A DNA stretch of 17,089 nucleotides from Candidatus Cloacimonadota bacterium. GTDB lineage: Bacteria > Muiribacteriota > UBA6191 > JACPRK01. Shown piece after piece: positions 6,246-16,600 of the stretch. The notes beneath the pieces are model-generated. The model saw only the letters and a program-made list of their open reading frames with translations. It ran no database searches and was not told the origin of the DNA. Positions within the stretch are counted from its first letter, which is position 1. Each line of letters begins with the position of its first letter. The stretch lies in contig JAJFLN010000102.1 in the NCBI GenBank assembly GCA_021772705.1, positions 1-17,089 of the forward strand, in the 5' to 3' direction. Made by a program: the position numbers and the translations under genes.

Positions 6246-9200
6246 TCACTGGCCTCCGAGTGCTCGCTGTAAGTCATACAGGATTCTCTCGGCCGTCAGA
6301 CGATCCTGCGGGGTTAGAGGCTCGTTCACGAGAATCCGCCTAAGTCTGTTGATGGTGTTCAACCCCTTGTCGGAATGAAAGAGACCACCGGTCGGTTGTC
6401 CGGTTCGAAGCTCGTTCCTAATGGCACCCGCAGTGCCGCCGTGGATGCTATCGCCAGGTTGGAACAGCGCATCAATCGTATCTCTTAGCCTTTGATTGCT
6501 AGCTCTCGGCTTGGGAAACGGCCTCCCACTGGAGCGGGTTCCTGGAGACGGGCAGCTCGTACCGCCACTTGTGCTAGGCCTACGTCCTCCTCCTCCGCTC
6601 GAAGCGACGTTGAACAATGTAGCCGCAGACGTGTTGAGGCGATTGGCGATCGTGGCAGCTTCCCCGAGAGTCGTCAGGCCGCGTACGGTATGAACCGCTG
6701 CAATTGTGCGACCACCAATACCAACAGCCTGAAGAGCGAACCCACTGCCAGGGGGGCCTAGCACCGCGGCACTCGAGTTCACGAGAAAGCTGAAAAAGGA
6801 GAATGTAGCGGCGCCAGCATTGCCCTGATGAACGTTGATGGCGAGCGTACCCAAGTCCACCGCGGCGTTCGCGGCCGCCACCGGGTCGATAAGCCCCATC
6901 GGATCTCTGTACGTGACTGGATTGTTCCCGACGTAGCTGTAGAGGTTGAGTCCGCCTAGGAATCCGATTGGGTCTTGATTTATGAACCGCCCCAGCTCCG
7001 GCGAGTACCAGCGATTCCGCAGATACAGCAGACCGCTGAGTTCACTGCCGCCGCGGCCCGTGTAGCCGAGTCGCTTGTCCGAAACCTCCGGCGGAGCACG
7101 GGCTCCGAAAGCACGATAGTCCTGTACGAGCAGCGTCGCCTCGGGGCCATCGATGCGGCCCACGACGCTCTGGAGGTGATCCCCTAGGAGCACTGCCACG
7201 CCGCTTGTCGGAGGCGTCACTTCCACGGGTACCTCGTCAAGGGATTCGCCCGTCACGAAGCGGCGTGTGGCTGTGCCGTCGGCCCCCAAATCCAGCAGGG
7301 GGTTGCCGTCGGGACCCCAGAGCTGGCGCTCTGGCGTAAGACCGGAGGCTGCTGTCTCCCAGCGAAGGTTCGTCAGCGGACCCACTGGCGAGTGATAGCG
7401 GTACGCTTCCTCACGGCCCTCGGGTGTCCGGACTGTCACGAGCTGGCCGGCAACGTTCCACAAGTACCGGGTCGGTGTGGTGGCTCCGGCGGGAAGAATC
7501 GACTCCAGCTGCCCGTCGGCATCGTGACCGATCCGGGTCGGACCCGCCGCGCCGGGCTCGGTGACACGCAACAGGCGGTCGGCGTCATCCACCTCGTACA
7601 TCGTCATGCCACCCGGCGTGGTCAGCCCAGTCCGGTTTCCCGCGGCATCAAAGGCGAAGGTCTCGAAGAAGCCGTTGGGGTAGTCGGCCCGGACGATTTG
7701 GTCGCGCTCGTCGTAGCGATAGGCCGTGACAGCGTCACCCTGGCGCTTCTCCACGACCCGGCCCAAGGCGTCGTAAGCCAGGCCCTCGGATTGAAGCTCG
7801 AAGCCCCCTTTGCTGTGGACATTCGATACCAGCCTGCCGGTCTGATCGTAACCCAGCTCCCGGGTCACTCCATGCGGCATCTCGGCTCCGGCGAGCCGGC
7901 CCGAACGGTCGTACCGGTAGCCGATCCGGGCCAGCGGCGAGAGGATCTCCGTCAGCCGCCCCGCCGCATCGTAACGGCGCTCCGTCAGCGCGGCGGGCTC
8001 GGCGTCGACCGTGCTTCCCGTGAGCCGCCCGCTCCCGTTGTACTCGAAGCGCTGGGTCTTGCCCAAGTGAACCTGCTCCAGAGCGATGAGGCGATCGGCC
8101 AGGTCGTAGGTGAGAACGATGTCCGTGTCTCCGTCCTGCAGCCGTTTCAGGTTGCCGGCGGCGTCGTACTCGAAGACGACCGTGTCCTCCAGAGCACCTC
8201 CCGCCCTGAGGTACTCGATGCGGACTGGGCGCGAGGCCGCGTCGTAGCTGCGCCGGATTTCCTGGCCGCTGAACTCGAAGACTGAGCTGACCCGGCCCAC
8301 CGCGTCGTGGAGGCGACGGGCGACCTGCCCCAGCGGGTCCGTCACGGTCACGACCCGTCGAAGAGCGTCCCGGGCGAAGCTCCAGCTCTTTCCTCGGCCG
8401 TTGGTCAGGGAGACCACGTCACCGTTGGCGTCGTGACCGGCAGTGAGAGTGACTGCGCCGGAGGTGCCGAAGGCACGTGTCACCGAGACCAGCCGATCCA
8501 ACGAGTTGTACTCGAGGCGGTCCTCGATTTCCAGCGGCGACCCGGCGCCACGAATCGCGGCGACGATCCGGCCCACCGAGTCGTAGCGAAGACGCTGGCG
8601 GCTGCCGTCGCCGAGAAGCGTCTCGATGAGCTGACCCGCCGCGTCGTACGTGAAATGCTGCTCCCGGCTCTCGGCGTCCAGGATGGACACCGGCTGGCCG
8701 TCCGAGTCGTACCGAATCGTGACCGTGTTGCCCAGGGAGTCGGTGCGAGTGGTGGGTCGATCCGCCGTATCGTAAGTCGTGGTGAGACTCTCGCTGGCCG
8801 GGAGCGTGACGCGCCTCAGGCGTCCCCTCCGATCGTAGAGCAGTGATGTGCGGTTGCCCAGGGGGTCCGTGACGGCGGCGACCTGGCCCCGGGCGGTGTA
8901 GGCGATCCGGGTCGTTCGGCCCCCAGGAGCGGTGATGGCGACGGGAAGGCCCGCGGCGTCGTTCACGATCTCCGTACGGTTTCCCAGGGGATCGACAGTC
9001 GCCGACACCAGACCGGCGGCGCCGTACTCGATCCGCGACACGTTGCCTTGCGGATCCGACGCCGAGACCAGCCGGCCCGAGGAGTCGTAGACGAAGGTGC
9101 TGGCGTTGCCCATGGCGTCGGTGATCCGCACTGGGTTGCCGCCGGCGTCGTGGTCGAGGGTCGTCGTGTTGCCCAACGGGTCCTGAAGACGCCTCAGCCG

Positions 9201-12200
9201 GTCGAGCCCGGGGACGTAGTCGAGCGTCCAGGTCGAGCCCGTCGTCTCGTCGCGCATGGAGGTCAGGTTGCCGAGGGCGTCGTAGGTGGAGCTCCGTACT
9301 GTGGCGTCGGCCCGTTCGTGCCGAGTGACTTGGCCGCGACGGTTGCGAGTGAACTTCTCGACGCGACCGAGGGGATCGCCGGACTCGAGCAAGGCACCGA
9401 GGGCGTCCGTGCGGTACGAGGTGGAATGGCCCCGCCGATCGGCCAGAGTGGTTCGAGCCGTGCCGGCGGAGACCGGGACCGCGGGGGAGGCACGAGAGGA
9501 GGCTCCAGAGGCTTGGGAGGTGAGACTGGTTGCGGCCCGGAGTCGGAAGATACCTCCGGATCGGCTGCGCGCCGCCGTCAGGTGACCCCGAGCGTCATAA
9601 GTCAGCTCTTCGCGGCTGCCGTCCTCGAAGGTGATTCCCGTGAGCCCGTGACGGCGATCGTAGTCGAAGCGGCGACGGGAGTCGTCGGGAAATGCGACCT
9701 CCACGAGGTTACCCTCCCCGTCGATCTGGAAGCGGGTCTCTCGCCCGGCTGGATCGCGGATGTGGCTGAGCTTCCCGGCGGCGTAGTGGAAGCTCACGTC
9801 CGGGGCGGCCTCGGAGGCATCGGAGCGGGGGAAGACGATTCCCGAGAGCTGGCCGCTCTGATGGAAGTAACGCGTCGTCTGGCCGTTGATATCGACATTG
9901 CTCAGCAGACGGCCGGAGGCATCGAAGCGACGCGCCACACCTCCGGGCGTACGCACCGTGACCTGGCAGGTGAGAGCATCGAACTCGACGGTGTCGTGCT
10001 CGCCGTCGGGACGAAGCACCACATCCCGCAGGGTGACTTCGCCGAGGCCGGCCACCTCGAGGCGGCCGGGCACGGCCCCGAAGAACACTTCGAGCTCGTA
10101 GCGGCCCGTCGTCCCGTCTCCGCCGGAGGCGCGGATGGTGTAGGTTCCAGTCGTCGGCAGCGTGACGGCGGCGATGCGGGCGTTGTTCCCCGGTCCGGCA
10201 GGGAAAGCCGTGCCGGAGTCGTCGTCCAGGGCGAGAGACTCGTTGGCCGGGCCGAGCAGCTCCAGAACGGGATCGAGTCCACCGCTGCCGGTGGCGGCGT
10301 CGAGGCGGTCCATCCGGACGCTGGCGGACTGGCCGGCAGGGGCTGTGAAGGTCACGGTTTCGACAGCGCCCGTGGTCTCGATGCCGCCAGTGAAAGAGAA
10401 GGCGGGCTGAAGGATAGTCAATGGAGCGGCCGGGACGTCGGTGACGAGTCGGGAACGGGCCGCCCCCGACAGGGTCAACTGGTATCTTCCCCGGGTCGCA
10501 TCGTCGCCTCGGACCACGGTCGTGTAGACGTCGGTTGCGGGAATCCGAAAGCTGGCAATGCGGGCATTGCTGCCAGGACCCGGCGGCTCGTTCAGCCCGG
10601 AGTTCCTGTCCCGTGCGACGAGGATGCCTCGGGAGTTGAAGAGCTCCAGAGAGGGATCGAGAGTGGAGGCGCCGCCGCTGCTGTCTCCCGTTCGTTCCAG
10701 CGACAGGGTGACTCTGTCGCCGAGACTGGCGGGGAAGCGGTAGAAGTCCCGCTCGCCGGGCCGATCGATCGAGGCGGTGGCACGGACTGCCGGGTCGAAC
10801 CGGGAGATGCCTCCGGCGCCCCGTTTCAGCAGAACGGTCCCGCAAGACGAAGCCGGCGCGGCCGCGATGGCCCGCCTCCCGGGCGACTTCGCCGGGGCGC
10901 CGCCTGAGCTGAAGCCTTCGAAGAAAACGACATCGATCCCCTCCAGAGTCCAGCCAGCGCCGAAGGGGCTGTCGGCGTCGTTGACGATGTCGACCCGGCC
11001 GTCGATGAAGCTGCTGATGACCGAACCGGGGAGACGGCCATCGGGGAGCTCCCTGCGGTAGTCGCCCTCGATGGCGGCCCGGAGCGGATAGGAGCCGGTG
11101 GGCACGCTGGCGCCTTCGAGCACGAAGCCGTAGTGCGAGACGCCGTCGGGCACCGCGCTGTAGGTGGACATCTGATCGTCTCCAAGATCCGGAGCGCTCA
11201 GATTGACGTTCAGCAGCGGCGGCTTCTGAACACCCGTATAGTCGAGTGTTACGTCGACGTCGACACGGCCTCTCGCGCGAGCGGAGTCGTAGACGAGTCG
11301 CAGGACGACGAGCCCATCGCCGCGACGGAATGCAGGCAGCTCAATGGTCTCCTCGAAGGAGCCGTCGGAGGGCTGGAAAGTCCCGCCACCCAGAGATAGC
11401 TTCTGCTCCTCGCAAGAGTGTTGCTGCGTTGCGCTCAGTCTTCCCTGCGGAGGTCTCCGGGGGACAGGAGCGTGCCAGGAAGCCGACGTCAGCACGGGGC
11501 CGTCGGATACGATGGAGCGAGCGTCGGCCGACACCGTGCCGGTGCCAACGACTTCGAAGCGGCCTGTGGCGTGGTTGAGCTGGTAGATGTCCACTTTCGT
11601 TCCCGCCCCGAGCCGATCGACGTTTGGATAGGAGATAGAAAGGGGACGGTTGAAGGCGATCCCGGCAGGCTGCAAGGTCGAGACGAGGCCGGGCCGGATG
11701 CCCTCGGGTAGGTTGCTCGGGGTGAACTCCGCCGGGACTTCCGTGAGGGTCAAATCCCCCTCGAAAGGCTCTCCGGAGGCGGTCAAGGCCGCGCCGGCAG
11801 GGACGTTCAATTTGATTCCGGGAAGGTCTGGCGCCGCCACAGCCGGAGCAGAGATGACGGTCGCCTCCTGGGTGGTGGAGACCCGGGCTGCCGTCACGAT
11901 GTCAATCCTTGGAAGGAAGATCGGCCGATCGATCCGGTTGTCGAGCCCCTCGACGACTTCCAGGTCAAGGGAGTAGTCGGCGTAGGGTCCGCCGACGCCC
12001 TCGGCGCCTTGGAAGATCAGGCTCCGGTCACCGGCGGGGACCTGCTCGAAGAGAAATCGGCCGTCGGCTGCGGTTCGCGTCGCAGCGGCCGTCCCGGCCA
12101 GACTGACCCGAACACCTTCGACGGGCTGCCTGGAGAGGGTCTCCTGGACGACACCGCGAACCGTGGTGGTCCTGACGGCATCGAGCACCAGGATGGAGAC

Positions 12201-13064
12201 AGCCCGGGTCGTCACGTTGCGAGCCCTGTCGAAGGCCGCAGCCTCGAACACAGCGTTGTCGCCCGCCGTTCCGGTGAGAGTGAACGCAGCCCGGAACGGT
12301 GGCTGTCTCAGGGAGGAGATCTGCCCGGCATGCACGAGTTCGATCTCGTCGAGACCCGATTCGTCCGAAGCTGCGATCTCGATGGTGACCGTCGTGCCCG
12401 CCACGGCTCTCTGCCCATCCAGCGGAGTGAGTATCCGAAGCTGCGGCGGTGTCCGATCCGAGGGCGCCTCGAAGAGCTCGATCTCTCCGGGGACGTCCAG
12501 CCTCATCAGGTAACCCTGACCCTGCAGCAATGGGAAGGAAGGTGAACTGCCAGGAACGAAGAGATCCAGTTCGCCGCGACCCGAGGGCCCACGGACAGCG
12601 CGGGCAGCGAAGCGGGCTCCTGTGCGATCCGTGAGGCCGGCCACGTCGAGCCTCCCCGGGTCACCGGTGAGGGCGATGCCGAGGGCGCCGGCGGCCAGGG
12701 AGCGTTGCGGTTCCTCCGAGGGCCAAGGTGTTCCGGTGAGGACGAGGGTGCGCTCCCGGGAGGTCAAGATCACGTAGGCCTCCCCGGCCTTTAACGGGAA
12801 TGGTGCCCGGCCAAGCCCTTCCAGGAACGTCTCGAAGCGGAAGCCGCCAGCGGAGCCTGTCCGGACTCTACCCACTGCGGTCGCTCCGGTGAGCTCGGCG
12901 AGATCGCGAGCGTTGATCGGCTGGGCCGGCTCCAGAGGAAGAGAGATCAGATTGACACCCCGATGAAGGGCGATGATCGCCTCCTCCGCCCCGCATGCCG
13001 GGACACCGGCCTGAAGAGCGAACAAGCCGGCCAGGAGGAGGACGGAGAGACCCCGACGGCTCAC
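6246..13064 (-). CDS. Large secreted RHS/YD-repeat polymorphic toxin
   Basis: The 2272-residue protein has an N-terminal signal (LSVLLLAGLFALQAGVPACG; C24 leaves a weak chance of a lipoprotein). Regions in order: an ISLPLEP-type N-terminal domain (about 27-200); an Ig-like domain (205-295); a carboxypeptidase-regulatory-like domain (299-360); a long beta-rich part; two PPC-like beta domains (about 768-868 and 881-991, each with GRYxLxxx ends); about 36 YD repeats (1040-1995); and the RHS core (LGYTGRGGSELSGLLYLRNR, then INQDPIGFLGGLNLYSYVGN, closing at DPMGL 2054-2058). YD repeats form a shell that holds the C-terminal toxin. The tail (2059-2272) has a hydrophobic pretoxin stretch, an SGGGGRRPSTSGGTS linker and an 83-residue tip with GDSIHGGTAGAIRNELRTG and GGLFHSDKGLNTINRL, a probable toxin with no family I can name. 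The start is GTG 13064, overlapping the previous stop by four bases, with GAGGTG five bases upstream. GC falls over the tip. Confidence 0.93.
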   Translation of the reverse strand: MSRRGLSVLLLAGLFALQAGVPACGAEEAIIALHRGVNLISLPLEPAQPINARDLAELTGATAVGRVRTGSAGGFRFETFLEGLGRAPFPLKAGEAYVILTSRERTLVLTGTPWPSEEPQRSLAAGALGIALTGDPGRLDVAGLTDRTGARFAARAVRGPSGRGELDLFVPGSSPSFPLLQGQGYLMRLDVPGEIELFEAPSDRTPPQLRILTPLDGQRAVAGTTVTIEIAASDESGLDEIELVHAGQISSLRQPPFRAAFTLTGTAGDNAVFEAAAFDRARNVTTRAVSILVLDAVRTTTVRGVVQETLSRQPVEGVRVSLAGTAAATRTAADGRFLFEQVPAGDRSLIFQGAEGVGGPYADYSLDLEVVEGLDNRIDRPIFLPRIDIVTAARVSTTQEATVISAPAVAAPDLPGIKLNVPAGAALTASGEPFEGDLTLTEVPAEFTPSNLPEGIRPGLVSTLQPAGIAFNRPLSISYPNVDRLGAGTKVDIYQLNHATGRFEVVGTGTVSADARSIVSDGPVLTSASWHAPVPRRPPQGRLSATQQHSCEEQKLSLGGGTFQPSDGSFEETIELPAFRRGDGLVVLRLVYDSARARGRVDVDVTLDYTGVQKPPLLNVNLSAPDLGDDQMSTYSAVPDGVSHYGFVLEGASVPTGSYPLRAAIEGDYRRELPDGRLPGSVISSFIDGRVDIVNDADSPFGAGWTLEGIDVVFFEGFSSGGAPAKSPGRRAIAAAPASSCGTVLLKRGAGGISRFDPAVRATASIDRPGERDFYRFPASLGDRVTLSLERTGDSSGGASTLDPSLELFNSRGILVARDRNSGLNEPPGPGSNARIASFRIPATDVYTTVVRGDDATRGRYQLTLSGAARSRLVTDVPAAPLTILQPAFSFTGGIETTGAVETVTFTAPAGQSASVRMDRLDAATGSGGLDPVLELLGPANESLALDDDSGTAFPAGPGNNARIAAVTLPTTGTYTIRASGGDGTTGRYELEVFFGAVPGRLEVAGLGEVTLRDVVLRPDGEHDTVEFDALTCQVTVRTPGGVARRFDASGRLLSNVDINGQTTRYFHQSGQLSGIVFPRSDASEAAPDVSFHYAAGKLSHIRDPAGRETRFQIDGEGNLVEVAFPDDSRRRFDYDRRHGLTGITFEDGSREELTYDARGHLTAARSRSGGIFRLRAATSLTSQASGASSRASPAVPVSAGTARTTLADRRGHSTSYRTDALGALLESGDPLGRVEKFTRNRRGQVTRHERADATVRSSTYDALGNLTSMRDETTGSTWTLDYVPGLDRLRRLQDPLGNTTTLDHDAGGNPVRITDAMGNASTFVYDSSGRLVSASDPQGNVSRIEYGAAGLVSATVDPLGNRTEIVNDAAGLPVAITAPGGRTTRIAYTARGQVAAVTDPLGNRTSLLYDRRGRLRRVTLPASESLTTTYDTADRPTTRTDSLGNTVTIRYDSDGQPVSILDAESREQHFTYDAAGQLIETLLGDGSRQRLRYDSVGRIVAAIRGAGSPLEIEDRLEYNSLDRLVSVTRAFGTSGAVTLTAGHDANGDVVSLTNGRGKSWSFARDALRRVVTVTDPLGQVARRLHDAVGRVSSVFEFSGQEIRRSYDAASRPVRIEYLRAGGALEDTVVFEYDAAGNLKRLQDGDTDIVLTYDLADRLIALEQVHLGKTQRFEYNGSGRLTGSTVDAEPAALTERRYDAAGRLTEILSPLARIGYRYDRSGRLAGAEMPHGVTRELGYDQTGRLVSNVHSKGGFELQSEGLAYDALGRVVEKRQGDAVTAYRYDERDQIVRADYPNGFFETFAFDAAGNRTGLTTPGGMTMYEVDDADRLLRVTEPGAAGPTRIGHDADGQLESILPAGATTPTRYLWNVAGQLVTVRTPEGREEAYRYHSPVGPLTNLRWETAASGLTPERQLWGPDGNPLLDLGADGTATRRFVTGESLDEVPVEVTPPTSGVAVLLGDHLQSVVGRIDGPEATLLVQDYRAFGARAPPEVSDKRLGYTGRGGSELSGLLYLRNRWYSPELGRFINQDPIGFLGGLNLYSYVGNNPVTYRDPMGLIDPVAAANAAVDLGTLAINVHQGNAGAATFSFFSFLVNSSAAVLGPPGSGFALQAVGIGGRTIAAVHTVRGLTTLGEAATIANRLNTSAATLFNVASSGGGGRRPSTSGGTSCPSPGTRSSGRPFPKPRASNQRLRDTIDALFQPGDSIHGGTAGAIRNELRTGQPTGGLFHSDKGLNTINRLRRILVNEPLTPQDRLTAERILYDLQRALGGQ

Positions 13065-13633
13065 GGCGCCACCTCGATGAGCCCCCCGGCGGCCTCGGGC
13101 GTCAGCGTTCGCCAGTCCGCGGTGGTGACGAGGCCTCCCGCGTGCGCCACTGCCACAACCAATGGCGAGGTCACGCCGCCCTCGGAGTTCGCGCGGAACG
13201 TCAGCCGTAAGGTCCTTTCCTCTTGGCTGCGAGCACCTTCACCGGTTCCGGCACCGAACAGCTCGACATGTCCGGACGCGGCGGCTTGCCCGTTCCAGGT
13301 CGGACGGCCCGCCAGCGGCCCGACTGCCGCCCCGGCAACAGCCTCGAGATGCAAGACCTCAGGCACAAACTGGATCGAGAGCCCGTAGGCCGATACGCCG
13401 GCGCCGTCAGCGTCAAGCTCGACGGGTACGGTGAAGAGCGACCCTGATTCGACGGGTTCCGAGGGCAAAACCAGTCGAATCGCAGAGGAGGGGAGTACTC
13501 CCTGCGGAGCCAGGGGGAGCCCGATCCGAGTGCTGCTCCCGCCGCCGCAAGCGGTCGCAAGCAGCAGCACACAGAGCGCTGACAGCAGTCGTGCCGGTTG
13601 CCGCCAGCACCATCTCTTCCTGCGCGATGTCAC
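13061..13633 (-). CDS. Cohesin-like domain lipoprotein
   Basis: The protein is about 190 residues. A positively charged start (SRRKRWCWRQP) leads into a hydrophobic stretch and the lipobox LATAC, so it should be lipid-anchored after export. The mature part resembles a cohesin domain: IRLVLPSEPVESGSLFTVPV, then AGVSAYGLSIQFVPEVLHLE, and later RTLRLTFRANSEGG, with the usual beta-sandwich rhythm. Cohesins bind dockerins, and the gene immediately upstream ends in one. The start is placed at GTG 13633 because AAGGAG lies five bases upstream. GTG 13639, two codons earlier, overlaps the preceding stop but has no room for a ribosome site. The stop overlaps the RHS start as GTGA. The likely role is to hold the dockerin protein on the cell surface. 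A cohesin-like fold with another partner is also possible. Confidence 0.8.
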   Translation of the reverse strand: MTSRRKRWCWRQPARLLSALCVLLLATACGGGSSTRIGLPLAPQGVLPSSAIRLVLPSEPVESGSLFTVPVELDADGAGVSAYGLSIQFVPEVLHLEAVAGAAVGPLAGRPTWNGQAAASGHVELFGAGTGEGARSQEERTLRLTFRANSEGGVTSPLVVAVAHAGGLVTTADWRTLTPEAAGGLIEVAP

Positions 13634-13635
13634 GC

Positions 13636-16600
13636 TCACTCCTTCCCCGGTACGATCCCGGCGAGATAGCCAAGTAGCAGTCTCAGGTCTCTTTCATCGT
13701 GATCTCCATCGCCATCGATATCACCGGAAGCAGCCACGTGTGCGGTGAGAGCCGACTCCGGCAAGACACGTCCCGAGAGCTCCGCTCGAAGGATGGCGGC
13801 ATCACTGATGCGGATCGCTCCGTCGCCGTCGATGTCGCCCCGTCGATCCGGCGGCCCGCTTCTCACCAACGCCAGGGTCACCGGCTCGGCAGCAAGCTTT
13901 CCCTCGGCGGGTGTCACGAGCTCGTCGGTGCTCCCGAGGATCAGCCCCAGAGGGGCAGCGAGGTCCCGGGCCGTCACCGAGACAGCCAGCGGACCCGGTG
14001 TCAAACCCAGGCGAAGCCGCCCACGGGCCCGGCCGTCATCGCCGGTGCGGATCGGCTGGTCCCCGATCCATTCGGCATCGCCACGGACAACGACGAAATG
14101 AACCTCCACACCGGCGAGGGTCGCGTCGTTTGCATCGCGAAGCTCGACCTCGAGCGGCTCGGGCAACTCGCTGCCTATCGGAGCCGTCTGATTCGCGCCG
14201 CCGACCACGCGCAGAGACCCCGTCAAGCCAGGTCCGAGCGAGACGGGAGGGCGATAGCGGACACCATCGGTGACGCGCTGCCCTCGGGCGAAGGGATTGA
14301 AATCGCCTCCTGATGCCCGGTCGTCGGAGTCGTCCAGGGGACCCAGGTCATTACCCCAGTAGCACTTGGCCGCATCGACGATGGGTGAGAACCCGGGGTT
14401 CCCGTTGGCCACTCCGTTGCCCACATTGCCAAGCAGCGTCGATGCCCGTGCGAGTATCGAGGCGCCGCTCTCGGCACGCAGCCCGTCCCCTCCGTTGGCA
14501 ACGAGCTGACACGCCTCGAGTCTCACCGTGGCGCCATTCGCCGCCACCAAGCCGTGGCCGCGGCTCTCGGCGATGGAGCAGCGGGTCAGCAACAGATCGG
14601 CACCGTCGACCGTGACGGTCGTGCGCCGAATCTCCACATCCCGCAAAATACTCGCGTGGGCGCCGCGCCCCTCGAAGCGCACCGACCAGCTGCCGCTGGT
14701 TCCATCGTCATCGCTCAGCACGATCGGCCGCCGAGCCGTTCCCTCCGCAACCAGCCGTCCTTGAACGACGATCCCGCCTCTCTCGAAACCGATCACCACA
14801 CCGGGCTCGATGACGAGCTGTTGTCCCGGGTTGACCTGCAAGCCATCGGATAGCGTATAGCGATGGGTCAGGTTCCGTATTGTTCCGGAAACCGGGTCCG
14901 AGAGAGCGCCCAGGAGGTGAATCCCCCGGGAGCTGTGGCTTTCTGGCCGGCCGGCCAGAGTGTCCGGCAACAGGAAGACTCTCGGGGAGAGCACCTCGAC
15001 GATGAATCGGGGACCGTCGAACAGCACATTCCGAAGCTCCGGGAGGACTCCCCCGGCACCTCCGGTACCTGAGGACTGCGATCGAGAGCGGAGGGCCCGT
15101 CCCCCGCGCAGAAACCGGACAGCCTGCAACACCACCCGAGAGGTCACGACAGCCTCGCTGGTGGAGACGACATCCACGCCGGTGTCACAGTCCTCGAAGA
15201 GGGTTCCCTCCAAACGTACCTCAGGAAGGGCGGGCTCCGAGGCGCCCAGGAGCAGCCCGCGCGAGTTGGGGCCCGGCAGGCGGAAGGCGCCGCCAACGAT
15301 CGAGACCGCTGCCTGGCGGAAGGCATTCAATCCGACGACATCGGAGACCCCTTCGTCGGTGAACCACTCACAGTCCTCGAAGGTCGCGGCACCAAATTCC
15401 ATCCGGAAGAGCTTGGTGCCGTTTCGGGTCGCGCGAAAACGGGCGCCGGAGAAGCGCATCATGGCCGTCGAGTCCGTGTGAAGGGCGATATGGCGGAACA
15501 CCGTGCCGCCCCCGGTGGCCTCCAGTGTGCCTCCCACGCTGACCGAGCCCGGGTCTGCCAGCCGGCCTTCCAGCTGACTGCGGGGTTCGAAGATCGTCAG
15601 GGACTCGAACCCTGCGCTTAGCTGGTCAATCTCGGTGCGGCTGTCCCGGGCGAACCGGATCTTCGCGCCCCGCCCCACGATCATCCGTCCCACGCGAACT
15701 CCGGGACCCGCGCCGATCGTCAACTCGGTCCCGCTGGCCAGCGAGACGTCCTGCAGCTCGGCACGGGAGGAGCCGGCGAAAGACCCGGTGAACGTGACAG
15801 GGCGAGTGGTCGCAAGCGTGCCTCGCAGTATCGGCTGGTTCCTGTCAGCAAGCGGGGAGGAGTAGCGCACGCCTTCCAGGACGAAGTCCGGAGCAGCAAG
15901 GATGTTCGCGTCCGCCGCGAAGCTGACGGCACGGCTGTCGGTCAGCGAGATGTCGAGGCCACGCAGAGTCGCCGCGCAGCTCTCGCCCGCATCCAGCCGG
16001 ACGGCGACGGTTCTCGTCAAGTCTTGTGTATAGTGGATACGGATGTCCCGGATCTCCGGAGCCAGCCGGGCACCGGTGGAATCGGAGAGCTGCAGAGCCG
16101 TGGTGCAATCCTCGAATGTGCAGTCGGCCACAGTACCTTCGACGGGGTGTCCCTGGGAGGTCTCGAAGACGATCCCCACGTCTTGGGCGTCGGGCATTCG
16201 GAAGAAGCAGCGCCGTATCTCCGGAGCGGTGATCGGAGCCGATGCGCCAGTGTTGGGGAAGATTCTAATCCCGATGGTCCCACGGTTCTGGCTGACGTGA
16301 TCGAAGCTGCAATCCGCGATTCGTGGAGAACTACCCCGGACGTCGATCAGGGGTGTGATGAAGAACTGAAACTGGTTCGCCACGAAATCGGCTCCCGTGA
16401 CAAACCCGGTGGAGCCGGGGCGAAAGGACAGCTGGGCGTTGTGGAACGTCACTCCGGGACCGGCGACGCGTAGCTCACCATCGATTCGGATCTTTTGAAC
16501 CATGTCGCCGCCGCGAACTTCGACGCCCGCCTCGATGGTGAGAGTGGTGCCGGCCGAGACGGACACCGCCGCAGTCAGCACGACGGGGGAATCCTGCTGA

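Noticed and set aside
9048..10907. 619-codon plus-strand frame opposite the RHS gene
   Set aside because: It is a shadow of the YD repeats and PPC-like domains in high-GC DNA, with no family resemblance.
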